47,442 nt of DNA from contig NW_006763153.1 in assembly GCF_000264905.1 (NCBI RefSeq), positions 22,086-69,527 of the forward strand, read 5' to 3'. This document shows, piece by piece, positions 47,226 to 47,442 of the stretch. How positions within the stretch are numbered: the stretch's first letter is position 1; each line of letters begins with the position of its first letter. The notes under the pieces are model-generated. The model worked only from the letters and a program-made list of their open reading frames with translations, ran no database searches and was not told the DNA's origin. The stretch is from Stereum hirsutum FP-91666 SS1 (lineage: Eukaryota > Basidiomycota > Agaricomycetes > Russulales > Stereaceae). A program made the translations under genes and the position numbers.

Positions 47226-47442
47226 TCCGCCTGGATGACTTCTTAAAGAGCGACGACGAAGCACGTCATCGGTCTCCATCTACGCTTCGCCAAAATACGC
47301 GTTAAGTACCTCGAGATCTGTACAGAGCTGGCTGCTAGATGGACGAGGATGTAGGATTAGTTCAAGTGAATAAGCAATGAGGGAGGGCCGTAGGAGAGGG
47401 TGAAGTGCGAAGGATCCAGAAACAAGACGTACACGCATGAAA
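47226..47442 (-). pseudogene. Second importin (Kap121/IPO5-like) fragment, runs off right edge
   Basis: Minus-strand sequence matches the plus strand at about 28590-28805. The exon CCAGCTCTGTACAGATCTCG is identical, and the following intron keeps TTGGCGAAGCGTA, GAGACCGATGACGTGCT and the next exon start GTCATCCAGGCGGA. After that exon start the match stops and the frame meets TAA. Upstream intron sequence is also alignable up to the window edge. It is therefore a DNA-level duplicate of the same gene region, truncated here and ending near the 107-bp repeat. Confidence 0.85.

Noticed and set aside
26484..47442. A simple large inverted duplication linking the two importin fragments
   Set aside because: The order of repeat and importin differs between the two sites, and the sequence outside them does not match.

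Overview
The window reads as a transposon-rich, gene-poor accessory region of an Agaricomycete (basidiomycete) genome. Evidence: very short GT...AG introns (about 43-70 nt) cutting most coding stretches, a Plavaka-type (CACTA-like) transposase, a Ty1/copia polyprotein of the fungal type, and several multicopy mushroom-fungus families (F-box protein, Crinkler-like P-loop protein, Zn2Cys6 regulator, uncharacterised transposon-associated proteins). Family calls come from reading the translations and from memory of the families; no database was searched.

Layout: 1-217 partial coiled-coil gene running off the left edge; 845-1342 decayed RecQ helicase C-terminus; 2505-7540 defective Ty1/copia element on the minus strand with one recognisable LTR; 8652-13011 decayed BEACH/beige-type gene carrying a 155-bp TA-flanked MITE; 13048-16760 Plavaka transposase (minus), head to head with a coiled-coil gene (17032-18453, plus); 20319-22930 broken F-box gene; 23077-23478 tandem duplication; 23607-26320 an apparently intact 11-exon, 715-aa gene of unknown function (minus); 26733-31016 Kap121/IPO5 importin pseudogene lacking both ends; 31739-32140 small hypothetical gene; 32549-32620 tRNA-like promoter boxes, perhaps a SINE; 33271-34814 an intact 3' gene part with an HxD...H pattern suggestive of a 2OG-Fe(II) oxygenase; 35270-36250 Crinkler-like P-loop pseudogene; 36595-41828 Boi1/Pob1-like SH3-SAM-PH gene, broken at several places; 43168-44389 intact Zn2Cys6 gene (minus); 45911-46785 GMC oxidoreductase fragment (minus); 47226-47442 a second importin fragment (minus), running off the right edge.

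The overall pattern is a contrast. Copies of conserved housekeeping genes (RecQ, BEACH, importin, Boi1, GMC) are truncated or carry stops and frameshifts while keeping their introns, so they look like decaying DNA-level duplicates rather than retrocopies. The genes that remain open (23.6-26.3, 33.3-34.8 and 43.2-44.4 kb) belong to lineage-specific families. A 107-bp dispersed repeat lies beside both importin copies and a third diverged copy sits at 44.7 kb. No rRNA, CRISPR array or convincing functional tRNA was seen.
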